Shown here: positions 44,441 through 55,430 of the stretch, in pieces
Layout: the number at the start of each line of letters is the position of its first letter
Numbering within the stretch: position 1 is the first letter of the stretch
From: CAMLOF01 sp041913045
Lineage (GTDB): Bacteria; Pseudomonadota; Gammaproteobacteria; Burkholderiales; Burkholderiaceae_C
Assembly: GCA_041913045.1 (NCBI GenBank)
Contig: JAYSGB010000006.1
Span: 62,001-126,000 of the forward strand
DNA length: 64,000 nt
Direction: 5' to 3'
The notes under the pieces: model-generated
What the model saw: the letters and a program-made list of their open reading frames with translations, nothing else
The model's database searches: none
What the model was told of the DNA's origin: nothing
Made by a program: the position numbers and the translations under genes

Positions 44441-45367
44441 TCAAAGCCGTGTGGCGACAGAGGTGTAGCCGTCAGCCCGGGAGGCCTGGGCTGCTGGAAT
44501 GGCTTTCCCGGTCACGGGTTCAACGGGGAACACGGCGTTGATCTGCCCCGTGCCCGAAGCGCCAAAGTAAGGCGTTATCACCTCGGCGCGGCCCTGGTAC
44601 TCGCTCCAGCCCAGCACGCCCAGCATCATGGCGGTGTCGTGCATGAAGCCTTCGCCATGGCCCTTGCTGGCGTATTCGGGCAGCATCTCGCAAAAGTCTT
44701 TCCACTGGCCTTGCTGCCACATCTCCACCACGCGGCGGTCGAGCTGTTCCAGGAAGGGGCTCCAGATCTTGAAGGCGTATTCCGGCGCCAGGCCGTTCTG
44801 CGCGAAACGGTGGCTCAGCGAGCCGCTGGCCAGGAAGGCCACGGTGCCGTCGTAGTGCTCCTCCACGGCCTTGCGCATGGCCCAGCCCAGGCGTGCGCTG
44901 TCGTTCAGGTAGTGCACGGTGCACAGGGCCGACACGGAAACCGCCTTGAAGTACTGGTCTTCGTTCATGTAGCGCATGGGCACCAGGGTGCCGTATTCGG
45001 GGTCGAGCGTGGTGGCGTGGTGGGCCAGCGTCTCCACCTGGTGCTCGTTGCACACCTTGGCCAGCAGTTGCCCCAGTTCCGGGTTGCCGGGAATGGAGAA
45101 CGGCATGTTGCTGATGAAGTGTGGCAGTTCGTTGCTGGTGTAGGTGCCTTGCCAACTGGGGGCGCAGTTGATGTGGTAATTGGCGTTGACCAGCCAGTGG
45201 GTGTCGAAGACGACGATGGTGTCCACGCCCAGTGCCTTGCAGCGGCGCGCGATTTCCTTGTGGCCGTCAATGGCGTCTTGCCGCGTGCCTTTGCGCGGGC
45301 CGTCCAGCTCGCTGAGATACATCGACGGCACGTGGGTGATCTTGCCGACCAGTGCTACTTTGCCCAT
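44441..45367 (-). CDS. hpaD: 3,4-dihydroxyphenylacetate 2,3-dioxygenase (LigB-type extradiol)
   Basis: A 308-residue class III extradiol dioxygenase opening the ring of homoprotocatechuate. KITHVPSMYLSELDGPRKGT, VVFDTHWLVNANYHINC and the later VAFLASGSLSHRFAQNG supply the iron-binding His residues and acid. The family can be mistaken for gallate or protocatechuate dioxygenases, but the flanking hpaF and hpaE decide the role. The 351 bases separating it from hpaE contain an inverted-repeat structure described separately. Confidence 0.95.
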   Translation of the reverse strand: MGKVALVGKITHVPSMYLSELDGPRKGTRQDAIDGHKEIARRCKALGVDTIVVFDTHWLVNANYHINCAPSWQGTYTSNELPHFISNMPFSIPGNPELGQLLAKVCNEHQVETLAHHATTLDPEYGTLVPMRYMNEDQYFKAVSVSALCTVHYLNDSARLGWAMRKAVEEHYDGTVAFLASGSLSHRFAQNGLAPEYAFKIWSPFLEQLDRRVVEMWQQGQWKDFCEMLPEYASKGHGEGFMHDTAMMLGVLGWSEYQGRAEVITPYFGASGTGQINAVFPVEPVTGKAIPAAQASRADGYTSVATRL

Positions 45368-45424
45368 GGGTTGTCTCCTGTATGTGGGGTTGCTTTTCGT
45401 TGCTGGGCTGCCTTTGTTTGGGGT

Positions 45425-45659
45425 GAAGAGGCGGGGTGAACACCTCCGCGAATGTCCCCCGGGTTTTGCTGCGCAAATCCCTCCTCTTTTATTTCGCTGC
45501 GGTGTTCACCCCGCCTCTTCATGGCGTTGCACCTAGGCCGACCAAGCGCTTGAACGTTGAGCGCCCGTGCAGCATCTGGATCAGCGGGACGGGGTGCCTG
45601 GCGCAGCGAAATAAAGGAGGAGAAACGGGCTGTGCCCGTTTCGGGGGACATTCGCGGAG
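45425..45659. repeat. Composite inverted-repeat structure between hpaE and hpaD
   Basis: In the 351-base non-coding gap, three inverted repeats interlock. A perfect 20-base repeat pairs 45425-45444 with 45501-45520. A perfect 18-base repeat pairs 45444-45461 with 45642-45659. A 21-base repeat with one mismatch pairs 45481-45501 with 45602-45622. The second and third define two copies of a unit about 58 bases long in opposite orientation, with conserved ends and different centres, each centre itself palindromic (TTTGC-TGC-GCAAA and AAACGGGC-ACA-GCCCGTTT). No open frame here is convincing. A small mobile or REP-like repeat, or an mRNA processing/attenuation structure, are the leading explanations. 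Confidence 0.85.
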
Positions 45660-45718
45660 CCGGGTACCCTGGCGCGCTGATCCCGCCAAGGTCCATGAGC
45701 GAAACATGGGGGTACAAA

Positions 45719-47194
45719 TCAAACACCCCAATGAGGAATATGGTGTGACCCCATGGAAACCGCCACGTTCTTGGGCTCCAGGAACGCCTCGTAACTCCAG
45801 GTGCCGCCTTCGCGCCCCGTGCCGCTGGCTTTGGTGCCGCCAAACGGCTGGCGCAGGTCGCGCACGTTCTGGCTGTTGACAAAGCACATGCCCGCCTCAA
45901 TCGCCGCCGCCACACGGTGCGCACGGCCAATGTTCTCGGTCCACACGTAGCTCGACAAACCGTACTGAATATCGTTGGCCAGTTCAATGGCGTGTGCCTC
46001 GTCGCGGAAGGGAATCAGGCAGGCCACGGGGCCGAAGATTTCTTCCTGGGCAATGCGCATGCGGTTGTCCACGTCGGCAAACACCGTGGGCCACACGTAG
46101 TTGCCTTGCGCCACATGCGCGGGCAGCTCGGGCGCGTAGGAAGGGCGGTCCAACCCGCCGCACAGCAGCGTGGCGCCTTCCTTGGGGCCTAGCTCGATGT
46201 AGCTGCGCACCTTGGCCAGGTGGTTGCGGCTGATCATCGGGCCGATGATGGTCTTCTCGTCCTGCGGGTCGCCCACCACGATGCGTTTGGCGCGTTCAGC
46301 AAATTTGGCCGCGAAGTCGGCGTAGATGCTCTGCTGCACCAGAATGCGGCTGCCCGCCGTGCAGCGCTCGCCGTTGTTGCTGAAGATCATGAACACGGCA
46401 GCATCCAGCGCGCGGTCCAGGTCTGCGTCATCGAAGATCACGAAGGGGCTCTTGCCGCCCAGCTCCATGCTGAACTTCTTCAAGCCCGCCGCACGCACGA
46501 TGCGGTTGCCCGTGGCGGTGGAGCCAGTGAAGCTGATGGCGCGCACGTCGGGGTGCGCGCACAGGGGCTCCCCGGTTTCCTGGCCAAAGCCGTGCACGAT
46601 GTTGAGCACCCCGGCGGGAATGCCCGCCTCCAGCGCCAGCTCGCCCAAACGCGCGGCTGTCAGGGGGCTGAGCTCGCTCATCTTGAGTACTGCCGTGTTG
46701 CCGAACGCCAGACAAGGCGCAACCTTCCAAGTGGCTGTCATGAAGGGCACGTTCCACGGGCTGATGAGCGCGCACACGCCCACCGGGTGAAACAGGGTGT
46801 AGTTCAGGTGCGTGGGCGTGGGGTAAGTGTGGCCGTCCACACGCGTGCACATCTCGGCAAAGTAGCTGAAGTTGTCTGCCGCGCGCGGCACCAGCTGCTT
46901 GCCGGTCTGGCTGATGGTCTGGCCGGTGTCGTCCGTCTCGGTACGGGCGATCTCGGGCACGTGCTGAGTGATGAGTTCGCCTAGCTTGCGGATGAGTTTG
47001 GCCCGTTCCGTGGCGGGTTTGCCCGCCCAGGCGGGGAAGGCGTCCTTGGCGGCCTGTACGGCGGCATTCACTTCGGCTTCGCCGCCAGCAGCCACTTCGG
47101 CCAGCATGCCCTGCGTAGCGGGGTTGATGGATTCAAAGTACTGCTGGCTGGCAACGCGCTGGCCGTTGATGAGGTGGTCGATGCGGGTGGTCAT
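45719..47194 (-). CDS. hpaE: 5-carboxymethyl-2-hydroxymuconate semialdehyde dehydrogenase
   Basis: A 491-residue NAD-dependent aldehyde dehydrogenase acting on the ring-cleavage product. FSMELGGKSPFVIF holds the catalytic Glu and NNGERCTAGSRILV the nucleophile Cys; PFGGTKASGTGREGG and the C-terminal MGSHHIPHWGV match HpaE. The start at 47194 (MTTRIDHLINGQRV) is taken; 31 further in-frame upstream residues have no homology. It follows hpaG by 25 bases. Confidence 0.96.
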   Translation of the reverse strand: MTTRIDHLINGQRVASQQYFESINPATQGMLAEVAAGGEAEVNAAVQAAKDAFPAWAGKPATERAKLIRKLGELITQHVPEIARTETDDTGQTISQTGKQLVPRAADNFSYFAEMCTRVDGHTYPTPTHLNYTLFHPVGVCALISPWNVPFMTATWKVAPCLAFGNTAVLKMSELSPLTAARLGELALEAGIPAGVLNIVHGFGQETGEPLCAHPDVRAISFTGSTATGNRIVRAAGLKKFSMELGGKSPFVIFDDADLDRALDAAVFMIFSNNGERCTAGSRILVQQSIYADFAAKFAERAKRIVVGDPQDEKTIIGPMISRNHLAKVRSYIELGPKEGATLLCGGLDRPSYAPELPAHVAQGNYVWPTVFADVDNRMRIAQEEIFGPVACLIPFRDEAHAIELANDIQYGLSSYVWTENIGRAHRVAAAIEAGMCFVNSQNVRDLRQPFGGTKASGTGREGGTWSYEAFLEPKNVAVSMGSHHIPHWGV

Positions 47195-47219
47195 GGTGGG
47201 GCTCGGGTGTGGACGGGTT

Positions 47220-48701
47220 TCAGGGGGCGGCGATGAGCGTGTTCTGCAGTGCGCCGAGGCCTTCGATTTCGGTGACCACCACATCACCCGGCTGGCAGTT
47301 CACCACGCCGTCGGGGGTGCCGGTCAGGATGAGGTCGCCGGGGTTGAGCGTCATGAAGCTGCTGAAGTACTCGATCAGCGTGGGTACGTCAAAGATCATG
47401 TCGCGCGTGTGGCCGCGCTGCGTCACCTCACCGTTCACGGTGGTCTGCAGCGCCAGGTTCATGGGGGAGCCATGGCGCTCTTGCAGCCAGGCGGCGTCCA
47501 CCAGCCAGGGGCCAATGGGGGTGCAGGTGTCGCGGTTCTTCACGCGCAGGTTGGGGCGATACCAGTTCTCCAGGTAGTCGCGGATGGCGTAATCGTTGGC
47601 CACGGTGTAGCCCGCGATGAAGTCGTAGGCGTCGTCCTTCTTCACGTTGCGTGCCGTGCGTCCGATCACCACGGCCAGCTCGCATTCGTAGTGCATGAAC
47701 TTCACCCCCGTGGGGCGCCGCGTGTAGGCCCGGTGGCCGATCAGGCTGGCCGCGCCCTTGACGAAGGCCAGGGGCTCCTCGGGGGCTTTGAAGGCCAGTT
47801 CCTTGGCGTGGTCGGCGTAGTTCAGGCCCAGGGCCAACACCGTGCGCTGCTGCGCCACGGGGGCCAGCGGGGGTAGCCATGTCACGTCGTCGAAAGACAC
47901 ACGTTGGCCAGCGTATGGGCTGCGGGTCAGCAGCAGATGGCCGTCGGATTCCACCGCCTCGTGCACGGCACCAGCCCACGCCACGCGGGCGCGGCGCTGT
48001 GGTGGTGTGTGGTTCTTCGTGCGAACCACGGGCGTCTGGGCAGGTTGGGCCGAGGTGATGGTCTGCACCAGCGGCTCAAAGCCGGGGGCGGAAATCTCCA
48101 CCGTGTCACCAGCCTGCACGCGCGGACGGGAGCCATCGGCCAGGGCATCGGTGCCCAGCATCAGCACGTCGCCAGGTTGCAGGGTCATGAACTCCCCCAC
48201 GTCTGCCAGCAGTTGGGCAGCGTCACGTCGCAGGGTGGACAGGTCCACCGTCTGGCGGTGTTCGCCGTTGACGGAGACCTCCAGCTTCAGCGTGGCCAAG
48301 GCGAGCAGGCCGCCCAGTGCTTCCAGCGGCACCGTGCGCTGGCCAATGCCCAGCCACCCGTCGCCGTTTTTGTACTTGACCGGCGGGCGGTAGTAGCTGG
48401 CGTGGGGCAGTTGCAGATCGTTCAGCAGCACGCAGGCTGCGGGGGTGCCATCGTCACCCATGATCAGACCCAGGCTGGCGCCCACTTCCAGCGCCGCCGC
48501 GCCTGGCGGCAAGGGCGCCTCTTGGCCGCTGGTACAGAAGGTGTTTGCCGTTTTCACGTAGAGCACGGGGGCTTGCGGCGCGGCCTGGTAGGGCGGTTGC
48601 GTCATGCGGTCGGCCCACAGAGCCCACTCGTGCTGGAAGTTGAGCAGCGTGCCGTACACGGTGCCGCTGGGAATGTAGGAGTGGGTGTGGAGGGCGGTCA
48701 T
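47220..48701 (-). CDS. hpaG: Bifunctional homoprotocatechuate-pathway isomerase/decarboxylase (HpaG1-HpaG2 fusion)
   Basis: A 493-residue protein made of two fumarylacetoacetase-fold domains, corresponding to 5-carboxymethyl-2-oxohex-3-ene-1,7-dioate decarboxylase and the 2-hydroxyhepta-2,4-dienedioate isomerase. The C-terminal half has the metal ligands in HYECELAVVIGR and the motifs LGLNYADHAKELAFKAPEEP and ILTGTPDGVVNCQPGD. The N-terminal half has EVGASLGLIMG at the equivalent site, losing the second Glu, as is usual for the fusion. It overlaps hpaR by four bases. Confidence 0.94.
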   Translation of the reverse strand: MTALHTHSYIPSGTVYGTLLNFQHEWALWADRMTQPPYQAAPQAPVLYVKTANTFCTSGQEAPLPPGAAALEVGASLGLIMGDDGTPAACVLLNDLQLPHASYYRPPVKYKNGDGWLGIGQRTVPLEALGGLLALATLKLEVSVNGEHRQTVDLSTLRRDAAQLLADVGEFMTLQPGDVLMLGTDALADGSRPRVQAGDTVEISAPGFEPLVQTITSAQPAQTPVVRTKNHTPPQRRARVAWAGAVHEAVESDGHLLLTRSPYAGQRVSFDDVTWLPPLAPVAQQRTVLALGLNYADHAKELAFKAPEEPLAFVKGAASLIGHRAYTRRPTGVKFMHYECELAVVIGRTARNVKKDDAYDFIAGYTVANDYAIRDYLENWYRPNLRVKNRDTCTPIGPWLVDAAWLQERHGSPMNLALQTTVNGEVTQRGHTRDMIFDVPTLIEYFSSFMTLNPGDLILTGTPDGVVNCQPGDVVVTEIEGLGALQNTLIAAP

Positions 48702-49186
48702 GCCTCGTCGTCCTCGGTGTGGTCGTTGATGGGGGCGTCGGTCAGTTCCAGGGCAATGACTTCGTCCAGCAGGGCGTAGAGCTGGTCCAGCTTGGCCTTG
48801 CCCATCTGGGTTTCCAGCGTGGCGTAGTGCTCTTCGATGACGTGCGACAGGCCCGACGCCAACTCCAGCCCGCGAGCCGTGGCGCGCACCACGGTGCGGC
48901 GGCCGTCCACAGGGCAGCGCGCGCGTTCGATCAGTCCGTCGCGTTCCATGCGGTTAAGTACGCCGGTGAGGCTGGGACCGAGGATGAAGGCCTCGCGTGC
49001 CACGCGGCCGGTTTCTACGCCTGCCGGGTCGCTGGCATGTTCGCCCAGCACGCGCAGCACGCGCCATTGCTGGTCGCTCAGGCCGTGGGCGCGCAGGCCG
49101 GGCCGGGTGTGGGCCATCACGGCTTCGCGGGCTTCCAGCAGCAAGCGCGGCAGGTTGCGGTGTTTGAAGTTGGGCGTCGTGTTCAT
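48698..49186 (-). CDS. hpaR: MarR-family repressor of homoprotocatechuate degradation
   Basis: A 162-residue winged-helix regulator. RNLPRLLLEAREAVMAHTRPGLRAHGLSDQQW opens the dimerisation helices (given here in part); LSDQQWRVLRVLGEH and ILGPSLTGVLNRMERDGLIERA form the DNA-binding wing. It is the first gene of the operon it is expected to repress, and the start codon is two bases from a perfect palindrome. Homologues respond to 4-hydroxyphenylacetate or homoprotocatechuate. Confidence 0.93.
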   Translation of the reverse strand: MNTTPNFKHRNLPRLLLEAREAVMAHTRPGLRAHGLSDQQWRVLRVLGEHASDPAGVETGRVAREAFILGPSLTGVLNRMERDGLIERARCPVDGRRTVVRATARGLELASGLSHVIEEHYATLETQMGKAKLDQLYALLDEVIALELTDAPINDHTEDDEA

Positions 49187-49188
49187 TT

Positions 49189-49204
49189 ATTTAACATGTT
49201 AAAT
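49189..49204. promoter_or_regulatory. Probable HpaR operator
   Basis: ATTTAACATGTTAAAT is a perfect 16-base palindrome located two bases before the hpaR start codon. AT-rich palindromes of this kind are typical MarR operators. Bound repressor would block both initiation and the leader of the whole hpa transcript. No second copy was seen in the window. Confidence 0.75.
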
Positions 49205-49268
49205 GATTTGGGTCTGGATGCTTTACGGGTTTACCCTTGGGTGGGCGTGGTCGGTGGGGTGCTGGCAC

Positions 49269-49416
49269 GGCTGGTGCCTGGGGGTGGCCGGGCCACGCTT
49301 CGCTCGCGGTCCAGTGCAACAACGCGCCTGCATGTGCTCGTCAACACCGCATGGGTGCGCAACCTCTGTGGCAACCACGAATCGGCGCTGCGCCCGGCCA
49401 CCCCCAGGCACCAGCC
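49269..49416. repeat. 148-base element with 25-base perfect inverted ends
   Basis: Arms at 49269-49293 and 49392-49416 are perfect 25-base inverted complements (starting GGCTGGTGCCTGGGGGTGG) around a 98-base centre. The element lies in the 339-base non-coding region between the divergent hpaR and nitronate monooxygenase genes, downstream of the operator palindrome. Open frames crossing it are artefacts of the base composition. It could be a miniature inverted-repeat element or a very stable RNA hairpin. The remaining part of the gap (49417-49525) shows nothing I can identify. Confidence 0.85.
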
Positions 49417-49525
49417 TTGAAGCGGTAGGTGGGTATGCCAGGAGGAAGCCCACCGCGACGCCAATCCCTGACGAGCGAAACCCCGCGTATGCCAAACCCC
49501 ACGAACCGAAGCAAAATCCCAGCTC

Positions 49526-50584
49526 ATGAGCCACCCCCTCCAAGCCCTGCTGGGCATCCCATTCCCCATCATCCAGGCCCCCATGGCCGGTGCCCAAGGC
49601 AGCGCGCTGGCGCTGGCCGTCACCCAGGCGGGCGGCCTGGGCTCCTTGCCCGCCGCCACCATCAGCCTGGAGGCGCTGCGCACCGAACTGCAGGTGCTGC
49701 AAGCCCAGGCCAACGGGCCATACAACGTCAACTTCTTCTGCCACCGCCCGCCCGTGCAAGACGCAGCACGCGAAGCGGCTTGGAACCAGGCCCTGGCCCC
49801 GTACTACGCAGAGGCTGGCCTGCCACCGCCCACGGCCCCCGCCGTGGCCGCGCGGTCCCCTTTCACCGCCGAAGCCGCTGAGCTGCTGGAGGCCTTTCGC
49901 CCGCCGGTGGTGAGTTTTCACTTTGGCCTGCCCGAACCCGCACTGCTGGCGCGCGTCAAGGCCTGGGGTGCCAAGGTGCTTTCCAGCGCCACAACGGTGG
50001 AAGAAGCCATCTGGCTCGAAGCCCATGGTGTCGATGCCGTCATTGCCCAAGGCCTGGAGGCGGGCGGCCACCGGGGCATCTTCCTCAGCGACGACCTGAC
50101 CACGCAACTCGGCACCTTCGCCTTGCTGCCCCAGGTGGTGGGGGCTGTGCGCGTGCCGGTGATCGCCGCCGGGGGGATCGTGGACGCCGCGGGCGTGGCT
50201 GCCGCACAGGCACTGGGTGCTGCGGGCGTGCAGGTGGGCACGGCCTACCTGCTGTGCCCCGAGGCGCAAACCACACTCATGCACCGCCAGGCCCTGCAGT
50301 CCGCCGCTGCCCGCCACACCGCGCTCACCAATGTGTTCACCGGCCGGCCCGCACGTGGCATCGTCAACCGCGCCATGCGCGAACTGGGGCAGGGCACCGT
50401 GGGCCTCAGCCCGCTGGCGCCGGCCTTTCCACTGGCGGCCACAGCCATCACCCCGCTGCGCAACGCCGCCGAAAAGGCGGGTCGCACCGACTTCACCCCC
50501 CTGTGGGCTGGGCAGAACGCGCCCGCTTGCCGCCCCATGCCAGCAGCGCAACTCACGCGCGAACTGGCCCAGGGCTGGCGGTAA
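49526..50584 (+). CDS. Nitronate monooxygenase (2-nitropropane dioxygenase family)
   Basis: A 352-residue FMN barrel enzyme. FPIIQAPMAGAQGSALALAV and QAGGLGSLPAATIS form the N-terminal FMN region, HGVDAVIAQGLEAGGHRG contains the typical catalytic His, and VPVIAAGGIVDAAGV and GAAGVQVGTAYLLCPEA bind phosphate. Class I members detoxify propionate 3-nitronate and related nitronates. It is divergent from the hpa operon and 81 bases before alaS. Confidence 0.92.
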   Translation: MSHPLQALLGIPFPIIQAPMAGAQGSALALAVTQAGGLGSLPAATISLEALRTELQVLQAQANGPYNVNFFCHRPPVQDAAREAAWNQALAPYYAEAGLPPPTAPAVAARSPFTAEAAELLEAFRPPVVSFHFGLPEPALLARVKAWGAKVLSSATTVEEAIWLEAHGVDAVIAQGLEAGGHRGIFLSDDLTTQLGTFALLPQVVGAVRVPVIAAGGIVDAAGVAAAQALGAAGVQVGTAYLLCPEAQTTLMHRQALQSAAARHTALTNVFTGRPARGIVNRAMRELGQGTVGLSPLAPAFPLAATAITPLRNAAEKAGRTDFTPLWAGQNAPACRPMPAAQLTRELAQGWR

Positions 50585-50665
50585 AATGAAGGGTTCGCCT
50601 GCCAGCGCGCAGGCCCCCAAAACCCACCCAACCCAACGCGACGCGACCTACAGGCGCAGCCGACC

Positions 50666-53302
<2,637 letters not shown>

Positions 53303-53328
53303 CGGCCAAAGCCATTCCCGGCTGAATG

Positions 53329-53363
53329 AAAAAGCCGCAGTGTTTTGGGCACTGCGGCTTTTT
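53329..53363. terminator. Bidirectional intrinsic terminator between alaS and the acyltransferase gene
   Basis: AAAAAGCCGCAGTG (53329-53342) pairs with CACTGCGGCTTTTT (53350-53363), loop of seven bases. The A-run on the left and T-run on the right allow termination of both convergent genes. Confidence 0.93.
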
Positions 53364-53415
53364 CTTTCTCGTTGATGGGTTGCAGATTCGTGTGGTCAGG
53401 TCACCACCACGAAAC

Positions 53416-54456
53416 TCATCGTTTCACCAACCTCCCAAGTGGCGCCTCTACCCACCGCTCGAACGCCCAGCCCAGTGCCACGCTCACCGCCCACATTGCG
53501 GCATACATGGCCGAGCCTGCAGCGGGGCTGGACCATTCCAGTGCAGCAAACAGCGCATTGCCCAGCAGCAGCACCGGGAAGTGGATGAGGAACAGCGCAT
53601 AAGACGAGCGGCCGAACGTTTCCAGTACCCGTTCCAGCCAGGTGGGGGCCAGCGTAAACGTCCGCCCTTGCGTCAAGCCCAGCCACAGCGCCACACTCAA
53701 AGCCAGGGCAATGCGGGTGCGGTATTCCAGCGCCAGTGCCAGCAGGCCCACCAATGCCATGGCCACCAGCCACCATGCTCGGCGGCTGGTGCTTCCCCAC
53801 TGGCCCGCCCAGCGTGCGGCCACGCCCAAGCCATAGGCGCCAAAGAAGTAGATGGACCAGTCGTCCAGTCCAGGGTTGCGGTTCCACAGCAGCAGCGACG
53901 CCGCCGTGGCCACCAGCACCAACACCATGGCGGGCCAACGTTGGCCGCCCCGCTGGCCGAGCCACAGCAGCAGTGCCAGCAGCGCATGCAACTGGAAATC
54001 AATCGCCACGTACCACACCCCGGCTGACAAAGCTTCCACGCCCAGCACTTCGTGCAGCAGCATGGCGTGCGCCAGCAGCTGTTGCAAGGTGGGTGTGCCG
54101 GGCACAAAGTCGTCACCCAACCAGGGGCGCACCACGGCGGCGGCCCCCAGCGCCAGCAGCAGCGCCACCAGAAAAGGCGGGGCCAGCCGCAGGTAACGTC
54201 GCCACAGGGTGCGCCACAGAACGGTTGCGCTTCCAGCCATGGTTGGCGTCAGGCTCTGCGCGGCCAGGTAGCCACCCAGTACCAAAAAGACCTGCACCGC
54301 CATGCGCCCGTAGTCGTATAGCCAGCCCATGGGGCCGGGCGCGTTGCCGTACATGGTTTCGGCCACCGGGCCGTAGGCGGCCAGATGGTGCAGAACGATC
54401 AGTTGCGACGCAACCACTTTCAGGGCGTCTATGGCGGGTTGGCGTGGGTTGCTCAT
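53416..54456 (-). CDS. Acyltransferase 3 family membrane protein (OafA/YrhL type)
   Basis: A 346-residue protein with about ten membrane helices. The N-terminal RQPAIDALKVVASQLIVLHHLAAYG includes the catalytic His of the acyltransferase 3 family; GRMAVQVFLVLGGYLAAQSL follows. Such enzymes O-acylate surface polysaccharides or lipids; the acceptor is unknown. The ATG overlaps the pseudouridine synthase stop, so the two are coupled. Confidence 0.88.
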   Translation of the reverse strand: MSNPRQPAIDALKVVASQLIVLHHLAAYGPVAETMYGNAPGPMGWLYDYGRMAVQVFLVLGGYLAAQSLTPTMAGSATVLWRTLWRRYLRLAPPFLVALLLALGAAAVVRPWLGDDFVPGTPTLQQLLAHAMLLHEVLGVEALSAGVWYVAIDFQLHALLALLLWLGQRGGQRWPAMVLVLVATAASLLLWNRNPGLDDWSIYFFGAYGLGVAARWAGQWGSTSRRAWWLVAMALVGLLALALEYRTRIALALSVALWLGLTQGRTFTLAPTWLERVLETFGRSSYALFLIHFPVLLLGNALFAALEWSSPAAGSAMYAAMWAVSVALGWAFERWVEAPLGRLVKR

Positions 54457-55400
54457 GCCGATGGGGGCAGTGTCAGGTGCAGGCGGCTCTCGAACCGGCG
54501 TGGCTGGCCGGTGACGGGGTCGGTGAAGGCGATGGAGCGTGCCAGCAGGCGCAGGGGTTCGGCAAAGTCTTCCAGTTCGCCCGGGCCACGGCGCACCGTG
54601 GGGTAGAACTGGTCGCCCAGCAGCGGCAGTCCCAGGCCGTGCATATGCACGCGCAGCTGGTGCCGTTTGCCGGTCACGGGCTCCAGCCGGTAGCGGGCCC
54701 AGTTGCCGTGCCGCTCCAGCAGGTGGATGTGCGTTTCGCTGTTGGGCGGCAGGTTCTCTTCGGGGCGGGCTTCTCGCATGCGGTAGAAGGCGTCCTCCTG
54801 CTCCAGAATGTGGCTGCGCAGGGTCTGTGGCCAGGTCATGCCTTCGCACCAGGGGGCAACGGCTTCGTAGGTCTTGTCCACCAACCGGTCGCGGAACAGG
54901 CGCTGGTAGGCGTCGCGTTCGGGTGGCTGCACGCTGAACACCACTAGCCCGGCGGTCTCGCGGTCAATGCGGTGCAGCGGGCTCAGGTTGGGCAGGTTCA
55001 GGCGCTGCTTCAGGCGCACCAGCAGTGTTTCGCGCACGTAGCGGCCACCGGGCGTCACTGGCAGGAAGTGCGGTTTGTCGGCCACCAGCAGGTGTTCGTC
55101 CTGGAAGACGACCGATTCCTCGAAGGGTATGGCAGGCTCATGGGGCAGGGCGCGCCAGTAGTACACGCGCCCGCCGTGTTCGTAAGGTGTGTCGGGTGGC
55201 AGGGGCTGACCATCGTCATCCACCACTTCGCCACGTGCCATGCGCCCCTGCCATTCGGCACGGTCCACGGCGGGCAGGCGTTCGGCCAGAAAGTCCAACA
55301 CTGTAGGCCAGGGTGCCACGCGCATGCGCGGCATCGACACGCAACTGGGCGACACCCCGTCGCGCATGGGAATGGCAGCGTTCTTGGCAACGTGGGCCAT
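54453..55400 (-). CDS. RluA-family pseudouridine synthase
   Basis: A 315-residue protein with the RluA catalytic Asp in LHRIDRETAGLVVFSVQ, followed by YEAVAPW and a GKRHQLRVHMHGLGLPLLGD block. There is no clear S4 domain but an N-terminal part (TVLDFLAERLPAVDRAEW) of similar shape. Which RNA position it modifies cannot be told. The start at 55400 is the longest sensible one; ATG codons at residues 12 and 23 are alternatives. Confidence 0.88.
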   Translation of the reverse strand: MAHVAKNAAIPMRDGVSPSCVSMPRMRVAPWPTVLDFLAERLPAVDRAEWQGRMARGEVVDDDGQPLPPDTPYEHGGRVYYWRALPHEPAIPFEESVVFQDEHLLVADKPHFLPVTPGGRYVRETLLVRLKQRLNLPNLSPLHRIDRETAGLVVFSVQPPERDAYQRLFRDRLVDKTYEAVAPWCEGMTWPQTLRSHILEQEDAFYRMREARPEENLPPNSETHIHLLERHGNWARYRLEPVTGKRHQLRVHMHGLGLPLLGDQFYPTVRRGPGELEDFAEPLRLLARSIAFTDPVTGQPRRFESRLHLTLPPSA

Positions 55401-55430
55401 GGCTCGGGACTGGCGGGACGGGGTGGTGCT

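Noticed and set aside
42576..44468. A 630-codon plus-strand open frame opposite the hpa genes
   Set aside because: It crosses four real genes in antisense and has a His/Val/Gly-rich composition typical of shadow frames.
45425..45659. A CRISPR-like array
   Set aside because: There are only two unit copies, in opposite orientation, with no regular spacers and no cas genes.
45436..45879. Small plus-strand open frames over the hpaE-hpaD gap
   Set aside because: They read through the inverted repeats and into antisense hpaE, and no ribosome-binding site or domain is evident.
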